Assembly (NCBI RefSeq): GCF_009849585.1
Contig: NZ_VCRN01000028.1
Span: 1 to 62,342 of the forward strand
Direction of reading: 5' to 3'
Source: Bacillus sp. ZZV12-4809
GTDB lineage: Bacteria > Bacillota > Bacilli > Bacillales > Cytobacillaceae
Length of the DNA stretch: 62,342 bases
Shown: positions 27,879 to 37,738 of the stretch, piece by piece
Position numbering within the stretch: the stretch's first letter is position 1
How the letters are laid out: each line of letters opens with the position of its first letter
Notes under the pieces: generated by a model
Databases searched by the model: none
What the model was told of the DNA's origin: nothing
The model's input: only the letters and a program-made list of their open reading frames with translations
Position numbers and translations under genes: made by a program

Positions 27879-28316
27879 ATGAGTAAAGAATTAGTAAAAG
27901 CTGTTAACCAGCAGGTAGCAAACTGGACAGTTTTATATGTAAAACTGCACAATTACCATTGGTATATTAAAGGGAAAAACTTTTTTACCCTTCATGAAAA
28001 ATTCGAAGAGCTTTATAATGAAGCAAATGTACATGTAGACGAACTGGCTGAAAGAATCCTTGCTCTTGAGGCTAAACCGGTTGCAACAATGAAGGAAGTT
28101 CTGGAGACCAGCTCTCTGAAGGAAGCGACAGGAAATGAGAATGAAGAACAAATGGTTCAAACTGTAGTTGATGACTTTGAAAAAATGGTGGACGAGCTTC
28201 AGGAAGCAATCGAGCTTGCCGAAGAAGCCAAAGATGAAGGAACAGGCGACATGCTGATAGCTGTAAAGCAAAGCTTGAAAAAACATATCTGGATGCTTAA
28301 AGCATACCTTGGATAA
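27879..28316 (+). CDS. dps: DNA-protecting ferritin-like protein Dps
   Basis: Oxidises and stores iron in a 12-mer and shields DNA under stress. The 145 residues show the ferroxidase-site pattern [24 protein letters not shown] and [15 protein letters not shown] (about 22-62). ATG 27879 is chosen over ATG 27870 because the latter touches GGGAGG. Monocistronic with its own terminator and a sigma-B-like promoter. Confidence 0.94.
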   Translation: MSKELVKAVNQQVANWTVLYVKLHNYHWYIKGKNFFTLHEKFEELYNEANVHVDELAERILALEAKPVATMKEVLETSSLKEATGNENEEQMVQTVVDDFEKMVDELQEAIELAEEAKDEGTGDMLIAVKQSLKKHIWMLKAYLG

Positions 28317-28320
28317 TAGA

Positions 28321-28351
28321 AAAAGACTGGCTGGAAAAGCTGGTCTTTTTA
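28321..28351 (+). terminator. Terminator of dps
   Basis: GACTGGC/GCTGGTC (two wobbles) followed by TTTTT. Confidence 0.75.
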
Positions 28352-28416
28352 TTTGGCTTTTTTCTTAAAGTTGGTTTTTTTTCATAAGTTAGTTTAAATT
28401 TGCTGAGTTGATCTTC

Positions 28417-28600
28417 GCTGTGGGCACTTGATCTTCGAAAATGCTGACGCATTTCCTTCGTTCATTAAAGAGAGCTTTTTCAATGCCCTGCAGGAGGAGA
28501 GGGAAGTGTGAGACCCCTCAGTCGAAGCCGAGAAGGCTCGCACTCCTCCCCGCGCGTTTGCTGCGTGCCTTTCACTGCAATCAACGGGCTGAACTTATAA
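28417..28600. repeat. Dispersed repeat R1, copy 1 (CACTGCAATCAACGG family)
   Basis: The copy begins near the GATCTTCGAAAATGC block, has a GC-rich middle able to form a hairpin (GAGGAG...CTCCTC) and ends CACTGCAATCAACGG plus TTATAA. The same blocks, in the same order, recur at 60983-61182. No credible gene is seen between 28352 and 28695. Confidence 0.7.
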
Positions 28601-28695
28601 ACAAAAACAGCATTCTTTTTTATTAAAAAAAATAAAAAAGCGGCTTAGCGCCGCCTTCGAGTATATGGATCATTTCTAAATCGGATATGTATAGT

Positions 28696-28953
28696 TTAGT
28701 GTATGTTGCGGTGGTGAATGATCGGGCTTCTGCGCTGGCCATAATTTTCACTGGCAAACTTTCCTTTTAGGCTCTCGATTAGATAAAGTCCCATTAAATC
28801 ATATAATTCCTGATTATCGAGATCTTTGATAATATTCAGCAGGTCTTCTCTGTCCATTTCTTCTAAGAAGGCAAAAGCGAGCATATCGATATCCTCTTCA
28901 TCACCTGTAAGCTTATTCCTGTAAAGCTCATATAGCTCATCAATCAGTTTCAT
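28696..28953 (-). CDS. Small acidic hypothetical protein (85 aa)
   Basis: An 85-residue, largely helical acidic protein (MKLIDELYELYRNKLTGDEE, then LAFAFLEEMDREDLLNIIKDL) with a basic His/Arg-rich tail. It resembles short uncharacterised Bacillus proteins (possibly DUF6154), with no known role. TTAAGGAGGTGG seven bases upstream of the ATG is a near-perfect ribosome site. Confidence 0.78.
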   Translation of the reverse strand: MKLIDELYELYRNKLTGDEEDIDMLAFAFLEEMDREDLLNIIKDLDNQELYDLMGLYLIESLKGKFASENYGQRRSPIIHHRNIH

Positions 28954-29227
28954 GATACCACCTCCTTAAAATACTCCAGTTTTCTATAGTATACTTAATT
29001 TAATACCCCTGATGCAGGAAAATATTCACGGCAGATGAATCGGGAAGTTATTTCTCAATTATTTAACTTAGTATATGTCAGCTAATGAAGAATGATCGTA
29101 ATTTTGTATAATTTTATCACAAATGTGGGATACGATAACTATAGAAACTTGATATTTATTAAAAAATTATGATCTAGCCGGTGTTGAATATGAGTCAAAG
29201 CAATGAACAAAAAAGGGGCTGACAGGA

Positions 29228-29557
29228 TTGGAAGGAAATAAAAAGACGTATTATATAACGCTGGGTTCAGGTGAGATTTCTCAAAGTGCCACTGACTCCA
29301 CTTGGAATTATAAAATTGAGGCAACTGATGATGAAATTATTGCCTTAAGAGAATATTTTGACCAGAACTATTCCACCGAATGGCAAAATTTTTTCAGAGC
29401 CCATGTTCCTTATGTTCAATACCATTATGACCGTGAAAACGACGCCTATGATGAAACAATGAAAAAAATATATGGGATGATTTATGATCTTGGAGACGAG
29501 GAAGCAAGGCAGCATATTGAAAGCATGGGGATCCTTACAGAGGATGAGCATAAATAG
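29228..29557 (+). CDS. Hypothetical cytosolic protein (109 aa)
   Basis: Not recognised. The 109 residues are acidic, rich in Tyr and His (VPYVQYHYDRENDAYDE) and have no membrane segment. A short N-terminal beta-like stretch (KTYYITLGSGEIS) precedes helical parts. The start is TTG, nine bases after AAGGGG. It is monocistronic, with a repeat fragment directly after the stop. Confidence 0.75.
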   Translation: MEGNKKTYYITLGSGEISQSATDSTWNYKIEATDDEIIALREYFDQNYSTEWQNFFRAHVPYVQYHYDRENDAYDETMKKIYGMIYDLGDEEARQHIESMGILTEDEHK

Positions 29558-29560
29558 AAA

Positions 29561-29624
29561 GGCGGACGGCGCCCGCTTATCGGCTTAGACCCAAGAGCCG
29601 GTTGTGCCTGGAGCTGGACAGTTA
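29561..29624. repeat. Dispersed repeat R2, fragment (CTCCAGCGCC family, reverse)
   Basis: Read on the minus strand it starts TGTCCAGCTCCAGGC and carries CGGCTC/GAGCCG-like arms, resembling one end of the fuller copy at 59197-59340. It directly follows the stop of the 109-aa gene. Confidence 0.5.
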
Positions 29625-29672
29625 TCGTTGTACTGAAATAGTAGAAAAAGCTGAGGCAGCGCCTCAGCTTTA

Positions 29673-30542
29673 TTACATTTCCATTTCTACAGCTGAATCA
29701 AGAACTTCCTGCGGAACGGAAATAGCCTCAACTTTATTATAGTTTGAGTATTCGCCGTTCATGTTCTGCTTCATGGTGATTTTTTGGCCTTCAGCGGTAA
29801 TCTCCATATCCATAACCATATTCAGCACGTTTGGGTAAAAAGTTTCTTTATCAATGACAATTTCGTATTCCACGCCTTTGATGTTCATGTTTTCAAGCAT
29901 TTCACCATTGGCAGCCATTTCAGGCGGCAGCGTTTCTGCTGCAGTTTCCTTGACGAAATCATTGAATTTTTCTCCATCGGCTTTCAGTTTCAATATAAAG
30001 CTTTTTTCATCCTGTTCGAAGGTAAAATCGTCCACGAACTCTTGCAATTTTTTCAATTCCTCACCAGGATTGGTCTGCTGGCTGGACATTTGAAGCAAAT
30101 CATCAGACATTTCTTTAGGGAACTTCATCCACTGCTTTCCGGCTGCATCATATAGAAACATGCCGTCTTCGTTAAAATAGCTTTCCATATCAAATGATTC
30201 TTCTGCGCCTGCCATTGACATAGCCATTTTTTGATAAAAAGCCATGGGATCTGTTGTAACATCCATATCAATGACAGAATCGATATTCATATTTTCACCC
30301 TCAGCACCAGAGCTCATTTCCTGGTTCATATTCATTTTTACTGAAAAGCTTTTTAGCTCTTGAGAAGCCTCAGTTGATTTCTTTAATACTTCCTCCAGAG
30401 TCATTTCAGAAGATTCTTCTGTATTGGTTTCTTCCTTTTCTGTGCCGGCCGATGATCCATTGGCAGGTTTGGCTGTTTCATTACATGCAGCCAGCATGAA
30501 AATCATGAAGAAGCTGGCAAGGATTGCAAGAGATTTTTTCAA
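29673..30542 (-). CDS. Lipoprotein, DUF6612-like
   Basis: A 289-residue lipoprotein: signal KKSLAILASFFMIFMLAAC with lipobox LAAC, then an acidic Ser/Thr linker. A beta-rich domain follows, resembling LolA/LppX-type folds (repeated patterns such as FSVKMNMNQEMSSG and KGVEYEIVIDKETFYP). Start TTG 30542 has AGAGGAG upstream; the in-frame ATG 30 bases earlier does not. Likely anchored on the outer membrane face. Function unknown; assignment to DUF6612 is from memory. Confidence 0.8.
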   Translation of the reverse strand: MKKSLAILASFFMIFMLAACNETAKPANGSSAGTEKEETNTEESSEMTLEEVLKKSTEASQELKSFSVKMNMNQEMSSGAEGENMNIDSVIDMDVTTDPMAFYQKMAMSMAGAEESFDMESYFNEDGMFLYDAAGKQWMKFPKEMSDDLLQMSSQQTNPGEELKKLQEFVDDFTFEQDEKSFILKLKADGEKFNDFVKETAAETLPPEMAANGEMLENMNIKGVEYEIVIDKETFYPNVLNMVMDMEITAEGQKITMKQNMNGEYSNYNKVEAISVPQEVLDSAVEMEM

Positions 30543-30707
30543 GATATACACTCCTCTATTTATGTTAGTCACCTAATTTTACGGAAAAAAAGGGAAAAAG
30601 TTTCAAAAATATGTAATTTAATACTTTAGCCCCAGAAAGTTTTTAAAAAATTGATTAGCCCTTATAATGAAAACATCAGAATCTTAATTATCGAGTGAGG
30701 GGAAAGC

Positions 30708-31184
30708 ATGGAAACCTTTTTGGATGAAAACGGCGGGAAAGTGCGTATTTCTTTTAATAAAAAAGCATTCGGAATCGAGCCTGGACATGTTCTGGTCATT
30801 TGCCGCTATGGTGACCAATGGCTGCTGACGAATCATAAAAAGAGGGGATGGGAATTTCCGGGAGGTAAAAGAGAACAGGGAGAGTCTCTTGAAGAGGCAG
30901 CCAGAAGAGAAGTATTTGAGGAAACCGGAGCAGATTTACATAGTCTGCATTTTATAGGTGAATATGAAGTTAACTTGGGTAAAGAGCGTTTTGTCAAAGC
31001 TATTTTTTTCGCAGAGGTAAAAAGCCTCAACAAGACAAATCAATATTTTGAAACAAACGGTCCTATCCTGACTGGGGGAAACCTGCTTGAAGACAGGTGG
31101 AACAGTAAATACAGCTTCATAATGAAGGATAAAGTAATTGAAAAGAGCCTCGAAAGAATTTTGAAGGAAAAGAAGGTAAATTAA
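30708..31184 (+). CDS. ytkD: NUDIX nucleoside triphosphatase YtkD
   Basis: A 158-residue NUDIX hydrolase, the same length as B. subtilis YtkD, which hydrolyses nucleoside triphosphates (8-oxo-dGTP has been studied). The NUDIX box is GGKREQGESLEEAARREVFE followed by ETGA (about 47-70), complete with the REUXEE glutamates. GAGGGG precedes the ATG. It shares a bidirectional terminator with the ytlD transporter gene. Confidence 0.93.
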   Translation: METFLDENGGKVRISFNKKAFGIEPGHVLVICRYGDQWLLTNHKKRGWEFPGGKREQGESLEEAARREVFEETGADLHSLHFIGEYEVNLGKERFVKAIFFAEVKSLNKTNQYFETNGPILTGGNLLEDRWNSKYSFIMKDKVIEKSLERILKEKKVN

Positions 31185-31212
31185 AAAACGGCATGTGGTT
31201 TGCCGTTTTTTT
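31183..31212. terminator. Bidirectional terminator ytkD/ytlD
   Basis: AAAAACGGCA/TGCCGTTTTT between convergent genes. Confidence 0.88.
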
Positions 31213-32020
31213 ATGAACCATTTTTAATCAGTTTTCTCTCGAGGAGTTCAACCAGCTGATACATAACTGTTGCAAAAACAGCAATTACAAGCAATGAAAG
31301 CATAACAAGAGTGAAGTTGAATACTTGGAAGCCGTAAATAATCATGTATCCAAGACCTTTTGAGGATACAAGGAATTCGCCGACGATCACCCCGACCCAG
31401 GATAACCCCACATTCACCTTTAAAGTAGAAATGATGGTCGGAAAAGAAGCAGGCAAAATAGCTTCCCTGAAGATTTGAAATCGATTTGCGCCAAAGGTCT
31501 GAAGCACTTTAATATAATTGGAGTCTACTTCTTTGAAAGATGTATACACCACGATGGTTGTAATAATGATTGAAATAATCGCGCCCATGGCAACAATTGA
31601 TGTAAAGCTCGGCCCCAAAGCAACGATTAAGATAGGACCAAGAGCTACCTTTGGCATTGAATTCAAGACAACTAAATAGGGATCAGCTATTTTTGATAAC
31701 ATTGGTGACCACCAGAGGATGGCTGCAAGAAGCGTGCCTAATAATGTCCCTAAAATGAATCCAAATACGGTCTCTGACAAAGTGTAGCCCAGATCCACCA
31801 TCAAGGTGCCATTCTGAATTTTTGTCAAAAATAATCCCCATACTTTAGAGGGTGCACTAAAAATCAGCGGGTCAATCCATTGCTTTTGGCTTGCCACCTC
31901 CCATCCTGAAAAAAACACAATAAAGATGACAGCCTGATAGAAACGGACCCATTTCTTTTCTCGGTTCAGAGACTGAATGTATCTCTGGTGAAGGTGTTTA
32001 ACGTTCTCCTGCGGGCTCAA
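31211..32020 (-). CDS. ytlD: ABC transporter permease YtlD (SsuC/TauC type)
   Basis: Inner-membrane permease of a sulfonate/nitrate/thiamine-precursor-type importer. Six membrane segments and the EAA-loop ([24 protein letters not shown], about residues 166-189 from this start) are visible. The start is uncertain: the frame opens at 32098 inside ytlC, but TTG 32020 has AAGGAG ten bases upstream and gives a 269-residue product starting [14 protein letters not shown]. It overlaps ytlC by 23 bases. Confidence 0.88.
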   Translation of the reverse strand: MSPQENVKHLHQRYIQSLNREKKWVRFYQAVIFIVFFSGWEVASQKQWIDPLIFSAPSKVWGLFLTKIQNGTLMVDLGYTLSETVFGFILGTLLGTLLAAILWWSPMLSKIADPYLVVLNSMPKVALGPILIVALGPSFTSIVAMGAIISIIITTIVVYTSFKEVDSNYIKVLQTFGANRFQIFREAILPASFPTIISTLKVNVGLSWVGVIVGEFLVSSKGLGYMIIYGFQVFNFTLVMLSLLVIAVFATVMYQLVELLERKLIKNGS

Positions 32021-32777
32021 GAGACTCCAGCTCCTTCCATATAGTTTGAAATATCGCAGGGTATGCTTCATGATTTCTTGCATTAAAAGGAGTTTCATCT
32101 CGTAATTCTTTTGGGATTACAAATGTTTTATGAAGCTGTCCAGGCCTTGCGGAAAACAGAAAAACACGGTCGCTCATACAGATTGCCTCTCCAATATCAT
32201 GTGTAACCAGTATGGCTGTTTTTCCGAAGGATTTGAGCGTATCAGAGACCAGATCCTCAAGCTTAAGTTTGGTTTGATAATCCAATGCGGAAAAGGGTTC
32301 ATCCAGCATAAGCAGCTTTGGCCCGGTTGCAAGTGTTCTTACAAGGGCAACCCGCTGGCGCATTCCGCCAGACAGCTGCTTCGGATACTGTGACTCAACA
32401 CCTTTTAATCCCATCTCCTGAAGGAGCTTCAGTGCATAAGCTTTTTTGTCAGGAGAGAGGCTATTCCCGATTTTCAGCCCCAGCAGTATATTTTCTTCGA
32501 TATTTTTCCATGGAAAAAGATAATCTTGCTGCAGCATATAGCCAATTTCATTTTCAGCTGTCTCAACCCGCTTACCTTCAAGTGTGACAGTGCCTTCTGT
32601 AGGTTCAAACAGGCCTGCAATGATGGATAGCAATGTTGTCTTACCGCATCCGCTTGGGCCGAGGAAGGAAACAAATTCTCCTTCCTCCACTTTAAGCGAA
32701 ACATCGGAGAGGGCCGTGACAGCAGAGGTTTTCGTAAAATAAGTGTGGTGCACAGCATCAACTTTCAGGAAATCCAT
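31998..32777 (-). CDS. ytlC: ABC transporter ATP-binding protein YtlC
   Basis: A 259-residue ATPase. It has Walker [10 protein letters not shown] (about 40-48), Q-loop LQQDYLFPW, signature [19 protein letters not shown], Walker [13 protein letters not shown] and H-loop VTHDIGEA. Its closest kin are SsuB/TauB-type ATPases. Middle gene of ytlA-ytlC-ytlD. The substrate is unknown. Confidence 0.94.
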   Translation of the reverse strand: MDFLKVDAVHHTYFTKTSAVTALSDVSLKVEEGEFVSFLGPSGCGKTTLLSIIAGLFEPTEGTVTLEGKRVETAENEIGYMLQQDYLFPWKNIEENILLGLKIGNSLSPDKKAYALKLLQEMGLKGVESQYPKQLSGGMRQRVALVRTLATGPKLLMLDEPFSALDYQTKLKLEDLVSDTLKSFGKTAILVTHDIGEAICMSDRVFLFSARPGQLHKTFVIPKELRDETPFNARNHEAYPAIFQTIWKELESLEPAGER

Positions 32778-32801
32778 GTCGGCGCCTCCTCTTTTATTTA
32801 G

Positions 32802-33797
32802 TTACTTCATTACCCCTTCAGCAATATCTGTGTTGACAAGCGTGCCGTGTTCTATGCGCTTAGGAAGTTCTCCTGCTTCATCCATGATGTTCTGCAGGTT
32901 TTCCCATTCTTCGGTTTCTAAAATAGGATCTGTTGCAAATGACCCCTGACTCTTATAGCGGTCTACTACCATTTCAATGATTTCAAGTTCAGTGTTGTCA
33001 AAATATCCTTGAATGGCTTCTGCCGTTTCTTTCGCGCTATTCTCTTCAACCCATTGCTGTGCCTTATAGATCGCTCTTGTAAATTTCTCAACTGTTTCCT
33101 TGTTTTCATCAATATAGCTTTGCTTCGTCATAAATGTGGTATAAGGTATATGTCCGGATTCGGTTCCAAAGGAAGCAACAATATATCCTTTACCTTCTTT
33201 TTCGAATACACTTGCAGTAGGTTCAAATAGCTGGACAAATTCACCGGTCCCCGAAGCGAAAGCCGGAGCAATATTGGCATAATCAACATTTTGGATTAAT
33301 TCCAAGTCCTGATGCGGGTTAATGCCATGCTTTTTCAATACAAATTCGCCGGCCATCTGAGGCATGCCGCCTTTACGCTGCCCGAGAAATGTTTTGCCCT
33401 TCAGCATATCCCATGAAAAGTGGTCGATTTTATTGCGGGAAACCAGGAATGTTCCATCCGTTTGGGTTAGTTGGGCAAAGTTAATGACAGGATCAATAGA
33501 GCCCTGAGCCGAAACGTAAATGGAGGTTTCTGAACCTACAAGCGCGATATCAGCGCTGTCCGACAGCAGAGCGGTCATTGTTTTATCTCCGCCGGCTGTT
33601 GTTGTAAGCTTTACATTTAGCCCTTCTTCTTTAAAGAAACCTTTCTCAAGGGCAACATACTGTGGTGCATAGAAGATAGAACGTGTCACTTCAGCAATGC
33701 GGACAGTTTGCATTTCATCCTTTCCGCAGGCTGCTAATGGAACAATAAGCATCACTGCAAGCATAAGCAGCATGCTTGTTTTTATCCATTTTTTCAT
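32802..33797 (-). CDS. ytlA: ABC transporter substrate-binding lipoprotein YtlA
   Basis: A 331-residue lipoprotein (signal to LAAC, Cys 24) with an NMT1/SsuA/THI5-like fold: IFYAPQYVALEKGFFKEEGLNV (about 41-62) and ADIALVGSETSIY. First gene of the operon, with GGGAGG upstream. The fold covers alkanesulfonates, nitrate and pyrimidine thiamine precursors. No TPP riboswitch or S-box is visible in the leader, so the substrate stays open. Confidence 0.9.
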   Translation of the reverse strand: MKKWIKTSMLLMLAVMLIVPLAACGKDEMQTVRIAEVTRSIFYAPQYVALEKGFFKEEGLNVKLTTTAGGDKTMTALLSDSADIALVGSETSIYVSAQGSIDPVINFAQLTQTDGTFLVSRNKIDHFSWDMLKGKTFLGQRKGGMPQMAGEFVLKKHGINPHQDLELIQNVDYANIAPAFASGTGEFVQLFEPTASVFEKEGKGYIVASFGTESGHIPYTTFMTKQSYIDENKETVEKFTRAIYKAQQWVEENSAKETAEAIQGYFDNTELEIIEMVVDRYKSQGSFATDPILETEEWENLQNIMDEAGELPKRIEHGTLVNTDIAEGVMK

Positions 33798-33952
33798 AAG
33801 CCATAAGACCTCCCTTATGCTAAAGAGTCAGATTAAAAATCCTAGGATATCGTATGAAAATCAAAAAAATGTGTGAATGCCCATGGAAACATTTTTAGAT
33901 GAAGGTCTAAATGCTCAGAATAAAAGGAAGCTTTAAAAGGGAGGATGAGAAC

Positions 33953-34738
33953 ATGAACTTTAAAAATGGCCAAATCATCAATAAACAGAGATTCCCTTCG
34001 CCAAATCCGGCAATCGAATTATCTGTTGTCACATATCATGCAAATGGTCTACATATAAAAGGCCTGCTGGCAGAGCCAAAGGGGGAGGAGCTGCATGATG
34101 GGTTCCTTTACCTGAGAGGAGGCATAAAAAATGTCGGGAAAGTAAGGCCTTCCCGGATTGTCCAGTTTGCCTGTGAAGGTTTTATTGTATTCGCGCCTTT
34201 TTACAGAGGTAATCAGGGTGGAGATGGAAACGAAGACTTCGCAGGGGAGGACAGACAGGACGCATTTGCCGCGTTTAACCTTCTACAGGAGCATGCCCGG
34301 GTAAAAAGAGTCCATATTTTTGGTTTTTCCCGTGGCGGCGTAATGGCCCTCCTTACTGGAATAGAGTTTCCTAAAGCCGCCTCCGTTGTAACATGGGGAG
34401 GGGTCAGTGATATGTTTCTCACCTACGTGGAGCGCAAGGATCTCCGGAGAATGATGAAACGTGTAATTGGCGGAACTCCGACAAAGTTTCCGGAACGATA
34501 TAAATACCGCACCCCGCTTTTTCAGCTGGAGCAGCTGCAGTCACCTGTCTTAATCATTCATGGAGAACAGGATCATAATGTTTCAGTGGAACATTCCTAT
34601 CGCCTTGAAAAAAGGCTTAAGGCTCTAAATAAAGATGTGGATAGCTGGTATTTCTCTGAATATACCCACTACTTTCCGCCCGCCGTGAACCAGAAGACGG
34701 TAGAGGATTTGGGTGCATGGATGAAAAGCCATGTATAG
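33953..34738 (+). CDS. ytmA: Alpha/beta hydrolase YtmA (prolyl-oligopeptidase-like)
   Basis: A 261-residue hydrolase: nucleophile elbow GFSRGGVMAL (Ser near 127), Asp in IIHGEQDHNVSVE and His in SEYTHYFPP. It lacks a signal peptide, so it should be cytosolic. ATG 33953 follows AAGGGAGG by a proper distance; the in-frame start at 33911 has no such site. Similar in size and order to B. subtilis ytmA. Substrate unknown. Confidence 0.9.
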   Translation: MNFKNGQIINKQRFPSPNPAIELSVVTYHANGLHIKGLLAEPKGEELHDGFLYLRGGIKNVGKVRPSRIVQFACEGFIVFAPFYRGNQGGDGNEDFAGEDRQDAFAAFNLLQEHARVKRVHIFGFSRGGVMALLTGIEFPKAASVVTWGGVSDMFLTYVERKDLRRMMKRVIGGTPTKFPERYKYRTPLFQLEQLQSPVLIIHGEQDHNVSVEHSYRLEKRLKALNKDVDSWYFSEYTHYFPPAVNQKTVEDLGAWMKSHV

Positions 34739-34823
34739 CAAATGATTTTCACTTAAAGGCTTTCAGAGCCGAAACAGGTGGGGTAAAATAGAGGAAAGTA
34801 ATAAGAATGAAGGAGAGATACCA

Positions 34824-35066
34824 ATGGGTATGCCTTTAGAGCTAAACACAATGATTGTTACAAAGGGAAGGGAAAAAAGACTTGATGAGAATTATTTTTC
34901 ACTTGTCAAAGAAGGATACAGATTATATCCGCTCGATATCCCGGTCGAGGTAAAAAGGACAATTGATGGCGACCTGAACGGAATGGGAGTCATCCGTAAA
35001 GTGGAATGGGAAAACAGCCAGACACTCATTACTTACCAGCTTGTTTCCTTAAATTCAACCAATTAG
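34824..35066 (+). CDS. ytmB: YtmB, DUF2584 protein
   Basis: An 80-residue protein matching B. subtilis YtmB in length and in the phrases MGMPLELNTMIVTKGRE and YPLDIPVEVKRT. Beta-rich, cytosolic, function unknown. AAGGAGAG lies upstream of the ATG. It follows ytmA by 85 bases and ends in a strong terminator. Confidence 0.9.
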   Translation: MGMPLELNTMIVTKGREKRLDENYFSLVKEGYRLYPLDIPVEVKRTIDGDLNGMGVIRKVEWENSQTLITYQLVSLNSTN

Positions 35067-35070
35067 AAGA

Positions 35071-35099
35071 GCGCCTGGACATGGTCCGGCGTTTTTTTG
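35071..35099 (+). terminator. Terminator of ytmB
   Basis: GCGCCTGGAC pairs with GTCCGGCG (one bulge), then seven T. Confidence 0.85.
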
Positions 35100-35157
35100 T
35101 TCAAAGTTTTCTGTAACTGTAAGCGAATTCCTCCAGGTGCGGTGAAGGAATGCGAAG

Positions 35158-35356
35158 GGAACTAATCAGAGGGGATAGTGCCTCTTGGGAGCAGAGAAGA
35201 GTCTGTGAAAAGAACTAATCGGTGTGATAGCGCCATTGGGCGGGGAAAAGTCTCTCCCAAGGGAACTAAACAGAGGGAGCAGTGCCACCGAGAGCGGAAA
35301 AGGGGCTGCGAAGAGCACTAAACAGAGGGATTAGTACCACGGGAGCAGAGGAAAGA
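35158..35356. repeat. ~51-bp tandem hairpin repeats, locus 2
   Basis: Four units with ACTAA boxes starting at 35161, 35214, 35265 and 35317 (spacing 53, 51, 52). Each has the form GG-ACTAATC-n-GGATTAGT-CC, an imperfect hairpin, then a purine-rich GAG/AAG linker. Another array of the same type is at 11150-11335. No gene is seen in 35100-35455. Confidence 0.8.
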
Positions 35357-35413
35357 AGAAAAAATCGAATCGCTACCCAGTAAGAGGGTGTAAGTCCACC
35401 TCCGTTCATTCTT

Positions 35414-35450
35414 AATACAAAAAAGAATTGCCGCATAAACGGCAATTCTT
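35414..35450 (-). terminator. Terminator of pckA
   Basis: GAATTGCCG/CGGCAATTC with a T run on the minus strand. Confidence 0.88.
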
Positions 35451-35455
35451 CTCTA

Positions 35456-37042
35456 TTATGCGATTGGTCCGCCCTTTTCTTCAATTTCAGATGAAACGCT
35501 TGTAAACTTCTTGAAGTTTTCACGGAATTTTGAAGCAAGTTCTTTTGCTTTCGTTTCATAAGCAGCCTGATCTGCCCATGTTTTGTTTGGCTGAAGTACT
35601 TCATCAGGCACTCCTGTAACATGCTGAGGAATTTCCAGCCCGAAAATTTCGTCCTTGATCGTTTCTACGTTGTTGAGTTCACCTTCGAGTGCCGCTTCGA
35701 CCATTGCACGAGTGTAGGCAAGTTTCATGCGTTCACCGACTCCATACTCTCCGCCAGTCCAGCCTGTGTTTACAAGGAAGACTTTTGCGTTATGCTCATC
35801 GATTTTCTCGCCAAGCATTTCAGCATAACGATTTGCAGGAAGCGGAAGGAACGGTGATCCAAAACATGTAGAGAATGTTGCCTGCGGTGATGTAATGCCG
35901 CGCTCAGTTCCTGCAAGCTTGGATGTATAGCCGCTTAAGAAATGGTACATTGCCTGCTCTTTTGATAGTTTAGAGATTGGAGGCAATACGCCAAATGCGT
36001 CAGCTGTTAAAAATACGATTGTATTAGGGTGTCCGGCAATGCTTGGGTCAACGATATTATCGATGGCCTGAAGCTGGTACGCCGCACGTGTATTTTCAGT
36101 TAAAGTGCTGTCATCGTAATCTGCAACCCGGGTTTCGCTGTTTACCACTACATTTTCTAATACAGCACCAAAACGGATCGCATCAAAAATCTGCGGTTCT
36201 TTTTCACGGGATAAGTTGATGCATTTCGCGTAGCATCCGCCCTCAATATTGAAGACTCCATTCGCAGACCAGCCATGCTCGTCATCACCGATTAGCTTGC
36301 GGTTCGGATCTGCAGATAAAGTTGTTTTTCCAGTTCCGGATAAGCCGAAGAATAAAGCAACATCGCCTTCCCGTCCAACGTTTGCGGAACAGTGCATAGG
36401 AAGAATTCCGTTTTCTGGAAGCATGTAGTTCATAACAGAGAAGATGGACTTCTTCATTTCACCGGCATATTCTGTTCCGCCAATTAAAACGGTGCGGCGT
36501 TCAAATGAAATGATAATGAATGTTTCAGACTTTGTTCCGTCAACAGCAGGGTCTGCTTTGAAATTAGGAGCAGAAATGACAGTGAACTCTGCCTGATGAT
36601 CCAATAGCTCGTCTTCTGCAGGGCGAATGAATAACTGGTGGGCAAATAGGTTATGCCATGCATATTCATTGATTACCTGGATAGGCATGCGGTGTTTTTT
36701 ATCAGCACCTGCGAATCCTTTGAATACGAATACTTCTTCTTTTTCTTTTAAGTAATTGATTACTTTATTATAAAGATTAGAGAATGCTTCTTCAGAAATG
36801 GGCTGGTTTACACTGCCCCAGTCCATTTTGTCTTTATTTGATGCTTCTTCAACAATGTATTTATCTTTAGGAGAACGCCCTGTATACTTTCCTGTCGTAG
36901 CGCGAACAGCTCCAGTAGAAGTAAGGGACCCTTCATTGCGGTTTAGAACCTTTTCCACAAGCTGAGGAACGGATAATTGCACTTGAATGTTGCTGCCATT
37001 TAGTAATTCGCTCAATTCATTTGATATGCTTACAGAGTTCAT
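35456..37042 (-). CDS. pckA: Phosphoenolpyruvate carboxykinase (ATP)
   Basis: Gluconeogenic enzyme turning oxaloacetate and ATP into PEP. The 528 residues show [11 protein letters not shown], the P-loop [16 protein letters not shown] (about 233-248), [22 protein letters not shown] with metal Asp, and the adenine-binding TARAAYQL-like segment ([19 protein letters not shown]). GGAAGG lies before the ATG. Single gene, divergent from the DCC-family gene. In B. subtilis pckA is repressed on glucose; no operator could be assigned here. Confidence 0.96.
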   Translation of the reverse strand: MNSVSISNELSELLNGSNIQVQLSVPQLVEKVLNRNEGSLTSTGAVRATTGKYTGRSPKDKYIVEEASNKDKMDWGSVNQPISEEAFSNLYNKVINYLKEKEEVFVFKGFAGADKKHRMPIQVINEYAWHNLFAHQLFIRPAEDELLDHQAEFTVISAPNFKADPAVDGTKSETFIIISFERRTVLIGGTEYAGEMKKSIFSVMNYMLPENGILPMHCSANVGREGDVALFFGLSGTGKTTLSADPNRKLIGDDEHGWSANGVFNIEGGCYAKCINLSREKEPQIFDAIRFGAVLENVVVNSETRVADYDDSTLTENTRAAYQLQAIDNIVDPSIAGHPNTIVFLTADAFGVLPPISKLSKEQAMYHFLSGYTSKLAGTERGITSPQATFSTCFGSPFLPLPANRYAEMLGEKIDEHNAKVFLVNTGWTGGEYGVGERMKLAYTRAMVEAALEGELNNVETIKDEIFGLEIPQHVTGVPDEVLQPNKTWADQAAYETKAKELASKFRENFKKFTSVSSEIEEKGGPIA

Positions 37043-37260
37043 CTGATGAATACCTTCCTTTTTCCCGATTTTTTTATGAAAGTGATTACATCTCGAAATT
37101 AGTATAACACATTGAAATGATTAGTCTATACTATTACGAAACTTTTTTGTCTGTGTTATAAAATTGTCACATTTGGACATGCAATCCACTTTAATCACCT
37201 TATAACTGATATATGCTATTATAGAAGAAAGTGTTAATTTTATCATGGGACTGATCTAAA

Positions 37261-37635
37261 ATGAAGACAATTGCCCTATATGATGGAACATGTTCTTTAT
37301 GCAAGGAAACAAAGAGGATTTTTAATAAACTCGATTGGCTGAATAAAGTCGAATGGATCTCCCTGCAGGAATATGAAAAAATGCAGGGCACTTTATCGTT
37401 TTCCAGACATGATTTGCGGAGGGAGCTTCATATTATTACTCCCGCAGGCAGCGTGAAAAAGGGTTACACTGCAGTAAGGAGACTTCTGTTCCTCTTTCCT
37501 GCAACCTTTTTAATCAGCACCCTGTTGTATATACCACTCACAGCACTTCTGGGCAATCCGACATACAAATGGATTGCGAAAAACAGGCACAAATTTCTAA
37601 AGAAAAAGTGTGATGATGGAAGCTGTTCTCTATAA
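37261..37635 (+). CDS. DCC-family thiol-disulfide oxidoreductase-like protein (YuxK-like)
   Basis: A 124-residue DUF393 protein with the N-terminal DGTCSLCKETKR motif (DxxCxxC, about residues 9-20) and a hydrophobic stretch FLFPATFLISTLLYIPLTALLG (about 77-98). The C-terminus is Lys/Cys-rich (KKKCDDGSCSL). The family has a thioredoxin-like fold of unknown function. Only a weak ribosome site is seen before the ATG. Confidence 0.85.
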   Translation: MKTIALYDGTCSLCKETKRIFNKLDWLNKVEWISLQEYEKMQGTLSFSRHDLRRELHIITPAGSVKKGYTAVRRLLFLFPATFLISTLLYIPLTALLGNPTYKWIAKNRHKFLKKKCDDGSCSL

Positions 37636-37691
37636 GGATGAAGCAGAATTTTTAAAGTCGGAATTTTACTGTGAAAAATAATGAAAATCTG

Positions 37692-37721
37692 TTGACATGG
37701 TTCGATAAAATACGGTATGAT
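37692..37721 (+). promoter_or_regulatory. Sigma-A promoter of the metK leader
   Basis: TTGACA (37692-37697), 18-base spacer, TATGAT (37716-37721), ending about 18 bases before the S-box aptamer. Confidence 0.75.
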
Positions 37722-37738
37722 TCAACCTTGAACGGATA

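Noticed and set aside
28441..28626. 61-aa ORF after dps
   Set aside because: It is entirely within dispersed repeat R1 and lacks a ribosome site.
33798..33952. Possible TPP riboswitch for the ytlA-C-D transporter
   Set aside because: None of the conserved THI-box segments is present in either direction.
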